Positions 62,289 to 64,000 of a stretch of 64,000 nucleotides of DNA are shown here, in pieces (the stretch's first letter is position 1; the number at the start of each line of letters is the position of its first letter). Source of the stretch: Homoserinibacter sp. YIM 151385 (GTDB lineage Bacteria; Actinomycetota; Actinomycetes; Actinomycetales; Microbacteriaceae); assembly GCF_027912415.1 (NCBI RefSeq), contig NZ_CP115175.1:1736001-1800000 (forward strand). The letters are read 5' to 3'. The notes below the pieces were generated by a model. That model made no database searches. It was not told the origin of the DNA and saw nothing but the letters and a program-made list of their open reading frames with translations. The position numbers were made by a program, and so were the translations under genes.

Positions 62289-64000
62289 CTAATCCCGGGC
62301 CTCGGCCCGTGCCTCGGGGGCGGGATCGCCCAGCTGCTCCCGGTGACGCCAGGCCAGATCCTCGACGGCCCGCTCGAGCGTCGGGTCGTCGCCGCGGGCG
62401 AGACCCGCGAACTCGATGCGACTCCCCGCACCGGCATCCGCCGCATCCACCGGCACGGCCGTCACCCACAGGCGCCGGCGCGGCACGAAGAGGCTCGTGA
62501 GGAGGCCGGCGACCGCGAGCAGCGCGAACACCAGCACCCAGGTCTGGGAGCTGTCGTGGTGGATGTCGAGGGCGACGAAGCGCTTGAGCCCGGTGAACTC
62601 GACCGAGCCGAGGCCGTCCGGCAGCTCGACCCGCTCGCCCTGCTTCAGCTCGAGCGCCGCCGTCCCCGAATCCTGTCCGGCGACGGCGGTCATCTCGCTC
62701 GTGTCGAGGAGGTAGACGTTCCGCGCCACGCCGTCGTCGAGCCCGAGGTCGCCCGTGAAGACCTGGAGGGTGAGCAGGCTCGACTCCCCCGCCTCCGGAT
62801 AGACGGAGGTGTACGGGCCGCCCTCCTCGCCGAAGGGGCTCGGGTAGAAGAAGCCGATGAGGCCGACCTGCTCCGCGAGGCCGTCGGGGACCTTGAGGAC
62901 GCCGAGGCCCGAGAGGTTCGCATCCTGCGGGCGGAAGACGACCGGGCCCTCGTCGACGATGTTCCCGTCTGGGTCTCGCACCGTGATCTCGGGGGCGTAG
63001 CCGTTGCCGAGCAGGAAGACCTGCGTGCCGCCGACCTCGAGCGGGTGGTTGACCTTGATGCGCTCCTCGCGCCAGTCGCCGCCCTGCTCGCGCACCGACG
63101 CGAAGACCTCGAAGTCCTCCGCCTGCACCTTCCCGTTGACGGGGTTGATCGTGTACTCGCTCGTGAAGTCGTCGAGGCGGAGCGAGTACGGCGCGAGCCC
63201 CTCGCCGTCGACGAAGCGCCCCGGGTTGAAGGAGTCGTAGCCGGCGCGCGTGTTCGTGAAGGTGCTGTCCTGCACGAGGACCCGCTGTCCCGTGTAGCCG
63301 AAGCCCTGGCCGAGGCCGACCGCGAGGAGCACGCCGACGAGCGCCGCGTGGAAGACGAGGTTGCCGGTCTCGCGGAGGTACCCGCGCTCCGCCGAGACCG
63401 AGGTCCCGCCCCGCACGGGGTAGCGCTCGACGCGGTAGCCGCCGCGGCGCAGGAGCCGGGCCGCCTCCTCGATCGCCGTGTCGGCATCCGCCGCGCTCGT
63501 CGCCCGCTGGTACCCGACGAGCCGCGAGAGCCGTGCCGGCGTCTTCGGCGGCCGCGCCCGCAGCGCCCTGGCGTGGTGGAGCGTGCGCGGGATGATGCAG
63601 CCGATGAGCGAGATGAACAGCAGCAGGTAGATGGCCGAGAACCAGACCGAGCCGAAGGTGTCGAAGAGCTGGATGCCGTCGAGCACCTTGTAGAGCTCGG
63701 GGTCATCGATCTCGTACTGGCGGACGCCGTTCGGGTCGCTCGTGTTCTGCGGCACGAGGGAGCCGGGGATCGCGGCGAGCGCCATGAGCAGGAGCAGCAC
63801 GAGCGCGGTGCGCATGCTCGTCAGCTGCCGCCAGAAGAAGCGCAGGTAGCCGAGCGGGCCGAGGCGCGGCTGGGCGACGTCCTCGCGGGCGGCGGGCCGC
63901 GCATCCCGGTGGTCGTCGGGGCGCAGCGGGTCCTGCGCGGCCGCGCCCTGCTCGGCCGCGCCCTGCTCGGCGCCGTCGTCAGAGGGGGTTCTGGAAGCCA
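62289..64000 (-). CDS. resB: Cytochrome c biogenesis protein ResB (5' end at or beyond window edge)
   Basis: The frame is open to the window end. PRLGPLGYLRFFWRQLTS, typical of ResB, precedes the ATG at 63815, so that ATG is not the start; the last two bases of the window (TG on this strand) could complete a start codon with the next base outside. Features: first helix TALVLLLLMALAAIPGSLVPQ, a second at SAIYLLLFISLIGCIIP, GNLVFHAALVGVLLAVGLG, a large extracytoplasmic domain, and a last helix WVLVFALLAVAGLLTSLFVP. Holds apocytochrome and heme with CcsB. In a second frame GFQNPL-stop at 63979-64000 may be the end of an upstream ccdA. Confidence 0.93.
   Translation of the reverse strand, partial: ASRTPSDDGAEQGAAEQGAAAQDPLRPDDHRDARPAAREDVAQPRLGPLGYLRFFWRQLTSMRTALVLLLLMALAAIPGSLVPQNTSDPNGVRQYEIDDPELYKVLDGIQLFDTFGSVWFSAIYLLLFISLIGCIIPRTLHHARALRARPPKTPARLSRLVGYQRATSAADADTAIEEAARLLRRGGYRVERYPVRGGTSVSAERGYLRETGNLVFHAALVGVLLAVGLGQGFGYTGQRVLVQDSTFTNTRAGYDSFNPGRFVDGEGLAPYSLRLDDFTSEYTINPVNGKVQAEDFEVFASVREQGGDWREERIKVNHPLEVGGTQVFLLGNGYAPEITVRDPDGNIVDEGPVVFRPQDANLSGLGVLKVPDGLAEQVGLIGFFYPSPFGEEGGPYTSVYPEAGESSLLTLQVFTGDLGLDDGVARNVYLLDTSEMTAVAGQDSGTAALELKQGERVELPDGLGSVEFTGLKRFVALDIHHDSSQTWVLVFALLAVAGLLTSLFVPRRRLWVTAVPVDAADAGAGSRIEFAGLARGDDPTLERAVEDLAWRHREQLGDPAPEARAEARD

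Noticed and set aside
62289-63815. ATG at 63815 as the resB start
   Set aside because: ResB-typical residues (GPLGYLRFFWRQLTS) lie immediately upstream in the same open frame, so translation starts further up.

Overview
The window is a chromosomal segment from a high-GC actinobacterium, most likely a member of the Microbacteriaceae. Pointers are the very high GC, frequent GTG starts, many apparently leaderless genes, a complete-looking o-succinylbenzoate menaquinone pathway (menF, menD, menC, menE, menB, menA, menG), System II cytochrome c biogenesis genes, and the glgX-treY-treZ trehalose operon. It holds about 65 protein genes, three tRNAs, one gene fragment, and no rRNA, CRISPR array, prophage or intact insertion sequence that I can see.

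Layout. 1-9.8 kb: the end of a secreted repeat protein, a divergent lysG/lysE amino-acid export pair, ribokinase, a nitroreductase, and murB with a hadA/hadB-like dehydratase pair. A solitary 25-residue peptide gene with its own promoter, operator-like palindrome and terminator sits at 7.6 kb. A PadR/DUF1048/DrrAB-type efflux operon follows (8.2-10.5 kb). 10.5-16.3 kb: a CUT1 sugar-type ABC importer without ATPase, fused by overlapping genes to two flavin-dependent monooxygenases. 16.4-16.7 kb: tRNA-Met, tRNA-Thr and a truncated VOC-fold gene. 16.8-23.1 kb: glycogen-to-trehalose genes glgX, treY and treZ. 23.2-25.0 kb: a YCII/DGPF protein with an ECF42-type sigma factor. 25-29 kb: sugar MFS porter, alpha-glucosidase and two unknown genes. 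30-38 kb: M23 peptidase, inositol monophosphatase, GNAT, tRNA-Tyr, a lytic transglycosylase-like protein, yajQ, cardiolipin synthase, an EEP hydrolase, DUF1801 and a ferredoxin-NADP reductase.

38.2-59.7 kb is the menaquinone locus: polyprenyl diphosphate synthase and menG, divergent menF, then menD, menA, menE, menB and menC. It is split between menF and menD by a 10-kb catabolic island (41.4-51.5 kb). The island has a SorC regulator, an RPE-like epimerase, a SIS isomerase, an FGGY kinase, an FSA-like aldolase, a zinc dehydrogenase, an RbsABC-type importer and an SDR. Together these look like uptake, oxidation, phosphorylation, isomerisation and aldol cleavage of a polyol or rare sugar. The window ends with an ABC ATPase, ccsB and the 5'-truncated resB.

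The less expected signals are non-coding: families of long intergenic hairpins, including a 104-nt element present twice and flanking one small gene; 15 genes whose start lies 6-7 nt after a TAnnnT -10 box; and several clean operator-like palindromes.
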